From: Actinomycetes bacterium
GTDB taxonomy: Bacteria; Actinomycetota; CADDZG01; JAHWKV01
Direction: 5' to 3'
Assembly (NCBI GenBank): GCA_029263035.1
Contig: JAJCYF010000184.1
Location: forward strand, 1-28,949
DNA length: 28,949 nt
The notes under the pieces are model-generated. The model was not told the DNA's origin and searched no databases. It saw only the letters and a program-made list of their open reading frames with translations. Made by a program: the position numbers and the translations under genes. Shown one piece after another: positions 17,033 to 25,648 of this stretch (the first letter of the stretch is position 1; the number at the start of each line of letters is the position of its first letter).

Positions 17033-17935
17033 CTACCGGCGCGGCATTTTAATGGTGGCCAGATCGGCGGCGGCCACCGTGTTGGGGAAGATGGCCTGCG
17101 CCTCCTCCAGCAGCGGCCCGGTGTCCGGATACCTCTGCGAGTAGTGCGTCAGCACCAGTAGGCGGGCATTTGCCTTCTGGGCGATCGTCGCCGCATCGGC
17201 TGCTGTGAGATGCCCGTACCGGGCGGCCAGCTCCCGGCGTTCGCTCAGGTAGGTGCACTCGGCCACCACCATGTCGGCATTCCGGGCCAGGTCGACCGCG
17301 GCGCCGCAGATGCGGGTATCCATGATGAAGGCGAAGCTCTGCCCATGCCGGACCTCGCTCACCTCATCGACGGTGACGATCTTGCCGCCCGCGTTGATCG
17401 AGCCGGTCCTCTGCAGCTCTCCGATCGCCGGGCCCTCGATGCCGAGCGCGGCCAGGCGTTCGGGAACCAGGCGCCGGCCGTCCGCCTCCTCAATTCGCCA
17501 GCCCCAAACCGGGACGCTGTGCTCCAGCCGGCCTGCGGTCAAAGAGAACGGCGGACCCTGTTCAACCAGCCCCGGCACCTGCACCGGGCGGAGGTCAACC
17601 GGCGCCCGGGTGAAGTGGGCGGACGACCCGAGCAGCCGTTCCAGGTACCCGTGGCCGGAGGCGTGGTAATAGAGCCCCACCGGCCGGGTGGCTCCGTCGA
17701 GTGCGATCCGCTGCACCACGCCCGGCAGCCCCAGGCAATGGTCGCCGTGGAAGTGAGTCAGCAGGATGCGGGTGATGGAGGATGACTTCACCCCGGCCAG
17801 GAGCATCTGACGCTGGGTCCCCTCCCCCGGGTCGAACAGCAGAGCTTCGGAGTCCCACCGCAGCAGGTAGCCGTTGACGTTGCGCTCACGGGTGGGGACC
17901 TGCCCGGCCGTCCCGAAGACCACCAACTCCCGCAT
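17033..17935 (-). CDS. rnz: Ribonuclease Z
   Basis: This metallo-beta-lactamase-fold nuclease matures tRNA 3' ends. It is 300 residues, the usual short bacterial form. The zinc motif THFHGDHCLGLPG (His61, His63, Asp65, His66) is intact. The later ligands appear in EHSVPVWGWRI, in the aspartate of IMDTRICG, and in LTHYSQRY. The N-terminus FGTAGQVPTRERNVNGYLL has the conserved start of the family, with AGQ where many members have SGS. It starts 2 bases after the terC stop, so the two are likely co-transcribed. Confidence 0.93.
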   Translation of the reverse strand: MRELVVFGTAGQVPTRERNVNGYLLRWDSEALLFDPGEGTQRQMLLAGVKSSSITRILLTHFHGDHCLGLPGVVQRIALDGATRPVGLYYHASGHGYLERLLGSSAHFTRAPVDLRPVQVPGLVEQGPPFSLTAGRLEHSVPVWGWRIEEADGRRLVPERLAALGIEGPAIGELQRTGSINAGGKIVTVDEVSEVRHGQSFAFIMDTRICGAAVDLARNADMVVAECTYLSERRELAARYGHLTAADAATIAQKANARLLVLTHYSQRYPDTGPLLEEAQAIFPNTVAAADLATIKMPRR

Positions 17936-17937
17936 TG

Positions 17938-18972
17938 CTAGCGGGGCAGGTTGCTCTCTTCGTCCGGAAGGGGAGGATCCGGTACGGGTGCTCCAGGTGG
18001 ACCGTCCCGCTTGTCCGCCCTCAGGGAGGTGACGATGGTGACCGTGAGCACCAGGGCAATCACCGCCAGGGAGATGGCGACGGGCATGTGGTAGATGCCG
18101 GAGATGAGCATCTTGATGCCGACGAACCCCAAAATCACACCCAGGCCGATGTTCAGGTAGCGGAAGCGATCCGCCATGCCGGCCAGCAGGAAGTACAGCG
18201 AACGCAGTCCCATGATGGCGAAGGCGTTGGAGGACATGACGATGAACGGCTCCCGGCTGACCGCCAGGATGGCGGGAACCGAGTCCACGGCAAAGAGCAC
18301 GTCGGTGGCCTCCACCATCACCAGCACGGTGAACATCGGGGTGGCCATCTTCCGGCCGTTTTCGATCGTGAAGAACTTCTGGCCGTGGTACTCGTTGGTG
18401 GTGGGTATCACCTTTCGCACCAGCTTCAGGACCGGGTTGCGTTCCGGATGGACCTCCGAACCCGAGTGCCGGGCGATCTTGAACGCGGTGAAGACCAGGA
18501 AGGCGCCGAATACGTAAAGGATCCAGTCGAACCGTTCGATAAGGGCGACCCCGGCAAAGATGAAGATCGCCCGCAGCACAAGGGCGCCAAAGACACCGAA
18601 GAACAGCACCCTGAACTGGTACTTGGCGGGAACCGCGAAGAAGGAGAACAGCACCGCCCAGACGAAGACGTTGTCCACCGAAAGGCTCTTCTCGATGAGA
18701 TAGCCGGCAATGTACTCACCGGCCGCCTGGCCCCCCTGCCACCAGAGCAACACGGCAGTGAAGCTGATGCCGATGCTGATCCAGACCACACTTTCGATGG
18801 CCGCTTCCCGGAACGTGATCACATGGGGCTTACGGTGCACCAGCAGCAGGTCGAGCAGAAGCAGGGTGGTCACCCCGACCGCAAAGGCGATCCAAACCGC
18901 GGCCGGCACCTCAAAGCTGGCGAAGTTGTCGCGGGTGCTGGACGCGGCGGCGAGCTGGAGGACGGGCGTCAT
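17938..18972 (-). CDS. TerC/Alx-family integral membrane protein
   Basis: This 344-residue membrane protein of the TerC family is linked in characterised members to manganese export, tellurite tolerance or pH response. The two acidic signature segments are present: EKSLSVDNVFVWAVLF and EATDVLFAVDSVPAILAVS. Roughly eight to nine membrane helices are spaced along the chain, and a hydrophilic Pro-rich tail of about 25 residues ends it. I looked upstream for the manganese-sensing yybP-ykoY element that often precedes such genes and did not see it in the 241-base gap. The gene is followed at once by the RNase Z gene. Confidence 0.92.
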   Translation of the reverse strand: MTPVLQLAAASSTRDNFASFEVPAAVWIAFAVGVTTLLLLDLLLVHRKPHVITFREAAIESVVWISIGISFTAVLLWWQGGQAAGEYIAGYLIEKSLSVDNVFVWAVLFSFFAVPAKYQFRVLFFGVFGALVLRAIFIFAGVALIERFDWILYVFGAFLVFTAFKIARHSGSEVHPERNPVLKLVRKVIPTTNEYHGQKFFTIENGRKMATPMFTVLVMVEATDVLFAVDSVPAILAVSREPFIVMSSNAFAIMGLRSLYFLLAGMADRFRYLNIGLGVILGFVGIKMLISGIYHMPVAISLAVIALVLTVTIVTSLRADKRDGPPGAPVPDPPLPDEESNLPR

Positions 18973-18988
18973 AACATCGATCTTGCCA

Positions 18989-19069
18989 TCAAATCGCTTC
19001 GTCCGTCGTGAGCTTCAGCCGAGGGGCGGAGAATTTGCCCTGTTCGCCCGGCGGATCGATCACGTCCAC
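18989..19069 (-). CDS. Possible small ORF upstream of terC
   Basis: A minus-strand frame reading VDVIDPPGEQGKFSAPRLKL and six more residues ends at TGA 18989-18991, 16 bases before the terC start. It is open further upstream, to about 19140, but without an ATG. GTG at 19067-19069 is the only reasonable start, with a weak AGG before it. The residue mix looks protein-like rather than like a random GC-rich frame. It might be a tiny leader gene, a decayed gene end, or chance. Confidence 0.2.
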   Translation of the reverse strand: MDVIDPPGEQGKFSAPRLKLTTDEAI

Positions 19070-19213
19070 GAGCCTGATCGTCCCTTCACTGCGTACAGGC
19101 TTGCTAAGGTGGGCACGGAAGATAGCAATCCATGATGGGCGCTATTAGGTGTAGCCTTCTCGGCGATCGGGCGTGTAGAACCCGCGCCTGGATCAGAACG
19201 AAGAAGGAACTCG

Positions 19214-20547
19214 TTGAGCACTGAATCCACCGACGCCTCCACCGACCCCGGAATTGGAATGAGCCCGGCCCACGCCGGCGACTATTTCCCCCAGGACGAG
19301 GGATCGGTATACGAGCAGGCCATATGGCGGCTGGCGATCGACCTTTCGGCGGCCGCAACGCCGTACGAGGTCTCGGTCGCGCTGGCCGACTGCGCCGGTC
19401 CCGCGGCCGGCGCCTCCTTCGCCAACCTGGCATTGCTGGACAACGAGAACGACAACATCCGGGTGATTCACGGGTCGATCGTCGATCCAGCAATCGTTGC
19501 GGGGTGGGCGGACCGGTGGCTGGAGTTCCACATTACCGAGGACGTCCCCCTGTGCGAAGCCATGAGGACCGGCCAGATCGTCCTGCTCCACTCCACCGAG
19601 GAGACCGCCGAGCAGTATCCCCACATGCTGGCGGAGACCCTCATGGCATCGCTCGGCGCAACCGCATCGGTACCTCTCCGTACGCCCGAGGGGGTGACGC
19701 TCGGAGCCCTCGGCCTCGGCTGGAGCAAGGCCCAGGAGTTCGGACCGACCCAGGTTCGCCGGCTGGAGCTGATCGCCGAGCTGGGTGTCCAGGCTCTTCG
19801 CCGGGCGCTGTTCGAAAGGGATCGGGGCCGGCAAAGCGCTAGGGAGGCCGCCGAGGCCAACGTGCTGCAGGAGGCGTTCCTCCCCGCGGCGCTACCCCAA
19901 ACCCCTCGCCTTGAGCTGGCGGCCACCTATCTGCCCGCAAGCGACGCCCCGATGGGCGGCGACTGGTACGACGCTTTCCCGGTCGACAACGGGCTGTTCC
20001 TGGTTGTCGGCGATGTCGGCGGCCACGGGCTTCAGTCGGCCGCCGTCATGGCCCAGCTGCGCAACGCCGTTCGGGCCTTCGCCGACGAGGACCCGGTCCC
20101 GGAAACCGTAACCGGCCGCCTCAACCGGATGTTGTGCCGCCTGGAACCCGACGAGACTGCAACTGCAATCCTGGCGGTGTGGGATGAAGAGACGGGGACG
20201 ATAACCCGGACCAACGCCGGCCACCCCGCCCCCCTGCGTTGCCGCATTGGAGAACCGCCTTCCTGTTCCCCCAGGCCAGCGATGTCCTTCTGGGCGCCGA
20301 CCCCGGCTGGCAGTACAAGTCGGAACCCAAGTTCCTTCGTCCGGGCACCACGCTGCTGCTGTACACGGACGGCCTGGTGGAGCTGCGCGGAAGAAGCCTG
20401 GAGGAGGGCATGGATGCGCTCCGCACGTTCGTGGAGTCTTTGGTCGACCTGTCACCGGAGATACTTTGCAAACAGATCCTGGATTGGCGGCTGGGAGTCG
20501 CCGGCCGGGAGGACGACATCTGCGTGCTCGCCGTCCGGGTGCACTGA
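19214..20547 (+). pseudogene. GAF-domain PP2C (SpoIIE/RsbU-type) phosphatase, interrupted by a one-base deletion
   Basis: This serine phosphatase is predicted to reset STAS antagonists in partner-switching stress pathways. From TTG 19214 (AAGGA five bases upstream) it reads an N-terminal GAF domain (about 35-195), a helical linker, and a SpoIIE-type PP2C core with metal-binding aspartates in MGGDWYDAF and VVGDVGGHG. After NAGHPAPLRCRIG the frame breaks near 20240-20256. The remainder continues one frame over (RTAFLFPQASDVLLGADPGW ... GREDDICVLAVRV) to a stop at 20545-20547. One missing base explains it. Conservation continues on both sides, so the lesion is recent or a sequencing error. A VOC gene follows after 15 bases. 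Confidence 0.85.
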
Positions 20548-20562
20548 AAGGAGCCTGTCCGG

Positions 20563-20991
20563 GTGAGCGCTCCGGAGCTGTCGGGGATCCTGGAAACGGT
20601 TCTGTACTACTCCGGCTCCGACGAGGAGGCGACCCGCCGTTTCTACTCCGAAATCATGGGGATGAAGCTCATCGGCCAGACCCCCGGCCGGCAGATCTTC
20701 CTCCGGGCGGGTACCAGCGTGTTCCTGTTGTTCAACGCCGAGGCAACGCAAAAACCGGGCTCTCTGCCTCCTCACGGCGCCACCGGGCCCGGGCACGTCT
20801 GCTTTCTGGTTCCCATGTCCGCCTACAGGTTGTGGCGGGAGCACCTGGCCGGAGCCGGGGTGGAGATCCTGGAGGAGGTCGACTGGCCGCCGGGACGGAC
20901 CGAAAAACCCCCGCTGGGGTCGTCGTTCTACTTCCGGGATCCCTCGGAAAACCTTTTGGAGATCGCCAACGCCGATTTTTGGGGACGTTAG
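20563..20991 (+). CDS. VOC/glyoxalase-superfamily protein, 142 aa
   Basis: This small two-module VOC-fold protein belongs to the glyoxalase / dioxygenase / bleomycin-resistance superfamily. Likely metal ligands sit in the usual places: Glu in LETVLYY, His in GHVCFLV, and Glu in LLEIAN near the end, with YFRDPSENLLEI as the characteristic closing strand. The GTG at 20563 has AAAGGAG nine bases upstream. It lies 15 bases after the phosphatase stop and is probably in the same transcript. The reaction is unknown; the superfamily includes enzymes, resistance proteins and sensors. Confidence 0.85.
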   Translation: MSAPELSGILETVLYYSGSDEEATRRFYSEIMGMKLIGQTPGRQIFLRAGTSVFLLFNAEATQKPGSLPPHGATGPGHVCFLVPMSAYRLWREHLAGAGVEILEEVDWPPGRTEKPPLGSSFYFRDPSENLLEIANADFWGR

Positions 20992-20993
20992 CG

Positions 20994-22526
20994 CTACCCG
21001 ACCCCGAGTGCCGACCTGACGTAGTAGATGGCGAAGTAGATCAAAAATGCGGCGCTGGACAGGTACATCATCCAGTGCACGTCCCGGGCCTCCCCCCGGG
21101 CCAGCTTGATGATCGTGTAGGTGACGAAGCCGGCACCGACGCCGTTGGTGATGGAGAAGGTGAAGGGCATGACCACCATGGTGAGAAAGGCCGGGATGCC
21201 CACCTCGTAACGGTCGAAGGGAATATCCCGGATGATCTCCATCATCAAAAAGCCGACGATGATCAGCGCCGGCGCAGTGGCCTGGGGCGGGATGACGTCG
21301 GCGAGCGGCCACAAGAAGATCGAAAGAAGGAACAGGCCTCCCACCACGGTGGCGGTCAGGCCGGTCCGGCCCCCCTCCGAGATACCCGAGGCGCTCTCGA
21401 TATAGGTGGTGTTCGACGAGGCGCTGAAGGCGCCGCCCACCGCGGCGGCGGCCGAGTCGACCAGCAGGACCTGGCGGGACCGGGGCAGCCGACCCTCGGC
21501 GTCGAGGTAGCCCGCCCTCGCCCCCAGGCCGACAACGGTGCCCATGGTGTCGAAGAAGTCGGAAAGCATGATCGTGAACACCGCCAGAATGGCGGCAATG
21601 GCCCCCAGCCGGCCGAAGTAGGCAAACGAGAAGTCGCCGATCAGGCTGAAGTTCTCGGCGGCCGGAAATGCGACGATCCGCTCCGGGAACCGGGCCGCGG
21701 CGGGAAGTGACTCGGGCCAGCCCTCGCCCCCCGCCACCAGCTCGTTCAGGCCGATGGCGAGGACCGTGGTTCCCAGGATTCCAATGAGCAGCGCTCCCCG
21801 GACCTTGCGGGCCACCAGGTACGAGGAGAGCAGCAGTCCTATCACGAACACCGCCACCGGGAGACCGCGCAGCTCGCCTCCCCTTCCCAGCTCCACCAGG
21901 AGCGTCGGGGTTTCCGGCTTGCCCACGAACCCGGAGTTTATGAATCCGATGAAGGCAATGAACAGCCCGATCCCAACGCCAATCGCCTGCTTGAGAGCCA
22001 GCGGGATGGCGTTCATCACCGCCTCCCGGAAGCCGGTCAGGACCAGGACCAGGATGATCAGGCCTTCGGTGACGATGACCCCCATCGCCTCCGGCCAGGT
22101 CAGCCCCGAGCCCGCGACGAGCTGGAAGGCCACCACGGCGTTCAGGCCCAGGCCGGCGGCAATGGCAAACGGATACCGTGCGATCAGGCCCATTGCCAGC
22201 GTGCTTACGGCTGCCGCCAGGGCGGTCGCGGTCAGGACCAGGGGGAAGGCCAGGCTCAGCCCGTCCCGGTCGGGAACCGCCCCAAGGATCGAGGGGTTTA
22301 CGAACAGGATGTACGCCATGGTCATCCAGGTGGTGAACCCGGCTATGACCTCGGTTTTTATCGACGAGCCGGCGGCGGTGATCCCGAAGTACCGGTCGAC
22401 GGGCGACCTGGGTGGGCCGGCATCTGCCGGCTCCTGAGATTCGGTTGCAGCTACCTCGTCACGTTGATCCATCTGCCGAACCCGTGCCGACCACCCGGAT
22501 AGAACCTGATCCGGATTCTCAACCAC
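20994..22526 (-). CDS. NCS2-family purine permease (AzgA/GhxP-like)
   Basis: This proton-coupled nucleobase uptake protein of the AzgA-like branch (adenine, guanine, hypoxanthine) has 510 residues from GTG 22526 (GGAG five bases upstream) or 492 from ATG 22472. Family blocks are clear: TEVIAGFTTWMTMAYILFVNP, LGLNAVVAF, ALKQAIGVGIGLFIAFIG, FDTMGTVVGLGARAGYLD and SASSNTTYIESASGISEGGRTG. About 12-14 membrane helices are present. It converges on the VOC gene with two bases between stops, and follows the GerMN lipoprotein gene by 30 bases on the same strand. The precise purine is not evident from the sequence. Confidence 0.93.
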   Translation of the reverse strand: MVENPDQVLSGWSARVRQMDQRDEVAATESQEPADAGPPRSPVDRYFGITAAGSSIKTEVIAGFTTWMTMAYILFVNPSILGAVPDRDGLSLAFPLVLTATALAAAVSTLAMGLIARYPFAIAAGLGLNAVVAFQLVAGSGLTWPEAMGVIVTEGLIILVLVLTGFREAVMNAIPLALKQAIGVGIGLFIAFIGFINSGFVGKPETPTLLVELGRGGELRGLPVAVFVIGLLLSSYLVARKVRGALLIGILGTTVLAIGLNELVAGGEGWPESLPAAARFPERIVAFPAAENFSLIGDFSFAYFGRLGAIAAILAVFTIMLSDFFDTMGTVVGLGARAGYLDAEGRLPRSRQVLLVDSAAAAVGGAFSASSNTTYIESASGISEGGRTGLTATVVGGLFLLSIFLWPLADVIPPQATAPALIIVGFLMMEIIRDIPFDRYEVGIPAFLTMVVMPFTFSITNGVGAGFVTYTIIKLARGEARDVHWMMYLSSAAFLIYFAIYYVRSALGVG

Positions 22527-22556
22527 CGGGCTCCGGTGTTCAAGAGCTTGCTTGAG

Positions 22557-23135
22557 TTAAACGCCCGGCAGCAGCTCCCGGTAGTTGTCCCGGGACACCG
22601 AACCCTGAGCCAGCGTGCCGTCACCCCGCGGGATGTCGATGGGCTGACCCTCCAATGTGAACGACACCCGTCCCACCCCCGGCCGGCCGGTGAGGGTCAG
22701 GACCACCTGGGCGATCGCCAGTCGCTGGGTGGGGCCGTCGAGCACGGTGAACTGCTGGGTCAGGTCGACGCTCGCCACTCCGCCGACCAGGTCGGTGGCG
22801 GCAACCGCATCCTCATCCACGAGCGCCGTGATCAGGCCCTGGCGTTGCTCGGCGCGGGTGGGGCCATTCAGCAGGATGTCCATCACGTCGGACAGGGCGG
22901 TCTCACCTTCGTCCAGCCGGCGCTCCACCGGCGCCAGCCTAAGGGCCGCCGGGTCCACCAGGTAGATCTGGATCACCGGGCCCTCGGCCGGCGGGGCCGT
23001 ATCGGCCGGCTCGGGCGCCTGGGGGTCCAGCAGGCCGAAGGGCACTTCTTCCACCGGCTCCGCCTCATTGCCGGTTGGGACTCCGCACGCGGTCAGCAAC
23101 AGCGCGAGCAGGATCAGCGTCAGGGTTCGCCTCAA
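22557..23135 (-). CDS. GerMN-domain lipoprotein (LpqB-like context)
   Basis: This is a secreted lipoprotein of about 192 residues. A short signal peptide ends in the lipobox LLTAC (Cys17). A Pro/Glu-rich linker follows, then a GerMN domain (about 75-175: IQIYLVDPAALRLAPVERRL, LLNGPTRAEQRQGLITAL, VASVDLTQQFTVLDG). The start is TTG 23135, with GAGGAGGG six bases upstream; it shares TTGA with the stop of the histidine kinase gene. A longer open frame upstream is a shadow of the kinase. In actinobacteria the GerMN lipoprotein LpqB accompanies the kinase MtrB, and this protein may likewise modulate its kinase. It lacks the large C-terminal beta-propeller of true LpqB. Confidence 0.85.
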   Translation of the reverse strand: MRRTLTLILLALLLTACGVPTGNEAEPVEEVPFGLLDPQAPEPADTAPPAEGPVIQIYLVDPAALRLAPVERRLDEGETALSDVMDILLNGPTRAEQRQGLITALVDEDAVAATDLVGGVASVDLTQQFTVLDGPTQRLAIAQVVLTLTGRPGVGRVSFTLEGQPIDIPRGDGTLAQGSVSRDNYRELLPGV

Positions 23136-24520
23136 GACGGGCCCTCCTCGGGCAACTCCACTACGAACCGGGAGCCGCCGCCTTCCCGGTCCTCCAGACG
23201 CACACATCCGCCGTGCAGGATTGCGTGTTCGTTGACCAGAGCGAGTCCCAGGCCGGCGCCGCTGTGGCCGCTGGTGGCCGCGGTCTCCCCCCGGGCAAAC
23301 CTTTCGAATATAAAGTGCCGTTCGTGCTCGGCCACCCCCGGGCCATGGTCCTCCACGGCGAAGCTGACCTTCCCGTCATCTCCGCTGATGTGAACCCGCA
23401 TCACCCCTCCTCCGTAGCGATCGGCATTGTCGATCAGGTTCTGCAGCATCTGCGCCAGCCTGCGCTTGTCCGCCTGGAACGTGGGTGGGACGTCCTGCTC
23501 CACGTCGACCGGCACCATCGCCTTTCCCATCCGCTCCAGCTGCCCGCGGGCAAGCTGAGCGGGGTCCACGGGCTCGATCTGCATCCCGGAGACGCCTGCC
23601 TCCACTCGGGAGAGTTCCAACAGGTCCTCCACCAGCCGGTGCAGGTCACCCACCCGCCGCTCCATGTCGTCGAGGGTATCGGTCGTCGTACCCTTTGCCG
23701 CCCGGCGACGGGCGACGTTGATGGCGGAGAAGAGGGCGGCAACCGGCGAGCGAAGCTCGTGGCTCACCTGGGAGGTAAATCGGGACTCCCGGTCGATTCG
23801 CTCCTGCACGGCATCGGCCATCCGGTTGAATGAACGGGCCAGGACCCGCAGATCCCGGTCGTCCGTGGTCTGAATTCGGGTGTCCAGGCTGCCCTCGGCG
23901 ATGCTCTCCGCCGCCGAGGTGAACTGCCGAAGGGGCCTGAGGATCCTGCCGCTGGCCAGCCAGCCGATGGCCGCGCCGCACAGCGTGGCGACCAGCGCCG
24001 AAAGCGCCAGCCCCCGGGCCAATCCGTCCAGCGTCCGATCGATGTCGTCCATGGGCACCAGCTCGAAGTAGCGGGCGTTGAACGCCGGAATGGCTACGCC
24101 TATACCGATGAAGGGCTCCCCATCCACCGCCACCAGCTGCTTGGCCGCCCTTCCGGAGGCCACTACCTCATTCAACGAGTCGGGCAGGCTGTTGGGCCCG
24201 ATGCCTATTGAACCGGAGAACCACTCCCCCCCCACCCGGGCCAGCACCACCGACTGGGCGCTGCCGCCCACTGCCGACAGTGCTTCGCTAAGCGGCGGCT
24301 CTCCGGCCATCAGGGTGTTGCGGACCAGCCGCGCGTTCAGGTACGCCTGGGCGAGGGCGTTCTCCTGCCTCTCATCCACCAGCTGTCCACGGGTAACCTG
24401 GTAGGAGAACGTGGCGAGGGCGGCCGAAAGCACCAGGGCGATAATGCCCCACGCCAGGGTGGCTCTAGCCCGCATCCCGAGCGAGCTGACCGGGCCTTTC
24501 AAACGTTTGCGACCTGGCAC
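23132..24520 (-). CDS. Sensor histidine kinase, MtrB-like layout
   Basis: This is a membrane histidine kinase of 462 residues from the GTG at 24520, which has GGAGAG six bases upstream; the frame is open to 24580. In order: helix (about 22-42), an extracytoplasmic sensor of about 125 residues, helix (about 168-188), HAMP (188-242), dimerisation helix with the phospho-acceptor His254 in SHELRSPVAAL, N-box QNLIDNADRYGG, G1 DHGPGV and G2 GAGLGLALV. No response regulator gene adjoins it. The only neighbours are the epimerase upstream (82-base gap) and the GerMN lipoprotein, with which it overlaps by 4 bases. The kinase-lipoprotein pairing resembles MtrB-LpqB. The signal is unknown. Confidence 0.92.
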   Translation of the reverse strand: MPGRKRLKGPVSSLGMRARATLAWGIIALVLSAALATFSYQVTRGQLVDERQENALAQAYLNARLVRNTLMAGEPPLSEALSAVGGSAQSVVLARVGGEWFSGSIGIGPNSLPDSLNEVVASGRAAKQLVAVDGEPFIGIGVAIPAFNARYFELVPMDDIDRTLDGLARGLALSALVATLCGAAIGWLASGRILRPLRQFTSAAESIAEGSLDTRIQTTDDRDLRVLARSFNRMADAVQERIDRESRFTSQVSHELRSPVAALFSAINVARRRAAKGTTTDTLDDMERRVGDLHRLVEDLLELSRVEAGVSGMQIEPVDPAQLARGQLERMGKAMVPVDVEQDVPPTFQADKRRLAQMLQNLIDNADRYGGGVMRVHISGDDGKVSFAVEDHGPGVAEHERHFIFERFARGETAATSGHSGAGLGLALVNEHAILHGGCVRLEDREGGGSRFVVELPEEGPS

Positions 24521-24526
24521 ACGAAA

Positions 24527-24532
24527 CTCTCC
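24527..24532 (-). promoter_or_regulatory. Ribosome binding site favouring the GTG start of the histidine kinase
   Basis: GGAGAG on the minus strand is followed after 6 bases by an in-frame GTG at 24518-24520. The upstream frame to 24580 has no comparable site and adds an unlikely N-terminus. Confidence 0.5.
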
Positions 24533-24601
24533 GTTCTGTACGACGGCTTTCGGTACTCCATTCTGCCAGCGGTGGCGCAAACTACCCTTCGAACGAATGG
24601 C

Positions 24602-25648
24602 TCAACTCTTCCTGAGGGGCGCCGAGAGGAACCCGGCCATTCCCTCCTCAAACGGTACCCGGGCGGTGAATCCCAACTCCCGGGCGGCCCGGGCGGGGCT
24701 GGCAAAAACGTGGCGGACGTCCGATGGCCGGTACCGCCCGGTAACCTGCGGCACCAGACCCGATCCGTCGCCCCGGCACAGGCACTCCGCCATCTCCAGC
24801 AGCGTTTTCGGCTGCCCGCTGGCGATGTTATAGGCGCCCTGCGCCTTCGGGCCGTCTATCGCAAGCAGGTTCGCCCGGACGATGTCGGCCGAGTGGACGA
24901 AATCACGGATCTGGGCGCCGTCCTCGAACACCTGCGGCGGCCGCCCCTGCTGCAACGAGCTTCGAAAGATGCTGGCCACGCCGGCGTAGGGGGTGTCGAA
25001 GGGCATCCGGGGCCCGTAGACGTTGTGGTACCGAAGGAAAACGCAGCGGGCCCCCGACTCCCGGGCATACACCTCGCACAGGTGCTCCTGGTGCAGCTTG
25101 GTGGCGGCGTAGACCCCCCGGGGCGAGACCGGCGCATCCTCCGGGATTGCCTCCGGCTTCAAATCGCCCCCGCAGTGCGGGCAGAACGGGTCGAAGCGGC
25201 CGGCGGACAAATCGTCGGCGCGGCGGGGAGCGGGAACCATCAAACCGTCGGCCGGGCACCGGTACCGCCCCTCGCCGTAGACCACCATGCTGCCGGCAAG
25301 CACCACCGGGCCGGCGAATTGCCGGTCCCATAGCGCTTTCAACAGCGTCGCGGTGCCCAGGTCGTTGATCGACACGTACTCGGAGACATCGCCGAAGTCG
25401 ACCCCCAGGCCCACCATCGCGGCCTGGTGGCATACCGCGTCGACGCCTTCGACCGCCCCCTCGGCCGCGACCCGGTCGCGGACGTCGGCAAACAGGTAGT
25501 TCGCTCCCGGGTTGAGGTAGCCGGGCTTCGCGGGGTGAGCCAGGGGGTGGAGACAGTCCAGGACGGTCACCTCGTCGCCCCGGGAAACCAGTGCGTCGAC
25601 GATGTGGGAGCCGATGAACCCGGCGCCGCCGGTGACCAGGACCTTCAA
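24602..25648 (-). CDS. NAD-dependent sugar-nucleotide epimerase with cysteine insert
   Basis: This extended short-chain dehydrogenase has 348 residues. The Rossmann motif TGGAGFIGSH (6-15) and the catalytic Tyr180-x3-Lys184 (GVYAATK) are present. A segment between about 125 and 170 contains YRCPADG and FCPHCGGDLKP (Cys131, 156, 159), a possible zinc knuckle. A similar cysteine insert occurs in dTDP-L-rhamnose 4-epimerase-like enzymes, which is the best guess; GDP- or UDP-sugar epimerase or dehydratase activity is also possible. The start is TTG 25648, overlapping the upstream kinase stop in TTGA. Being in a signalling operon next to a GT-C-like protein suggests a role in cell-surface glycan precursors. 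Confidence 0.88.
   Translation of the reverse strand: MKVLVTGGAGFIGSHIVDALVSRGDEVTVLDCLHPLAHPAKPGYLNPGANYLFADVRDRVAAEGAVEGVDAVCHQAAMVGLGVDFGDVSEYVSINDLGTATLLKALWDRQFAGPVVLAGSMVVYGEGRYRCPADGLMVPAPRRADDLSAGRFDPFCPHCGGDLKPEAIPEDAPVSPRGVYAATKLHQEHLCEVYARESGARCVFLRYHNVYGPRMPFDTPYAGVASIFRSSLQQGRPPQVFEDGAQIRDFVHSADIVRANLLAIDGPKAQGAYNIASGQPKTLLEMAECLCRGDGSGLVPQVTGRYRPSDVRHVFASPARAARELGFTARVPFEEGMAGFLSAPLRKS

Noticed and set aside
18973..19213. A manganese-sensing yybP-ykoY riboswitch ahead of terC
   Set aside because: I looked because it often precedes terC/alx genes, but the conserved loop sequences are not visible.
20247..21710. A 487-codon plus-strand frame running through the phosphatase, VOC and permease genes
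   Set aside because: It crosses three independently supported genes and is low-complexity in character.
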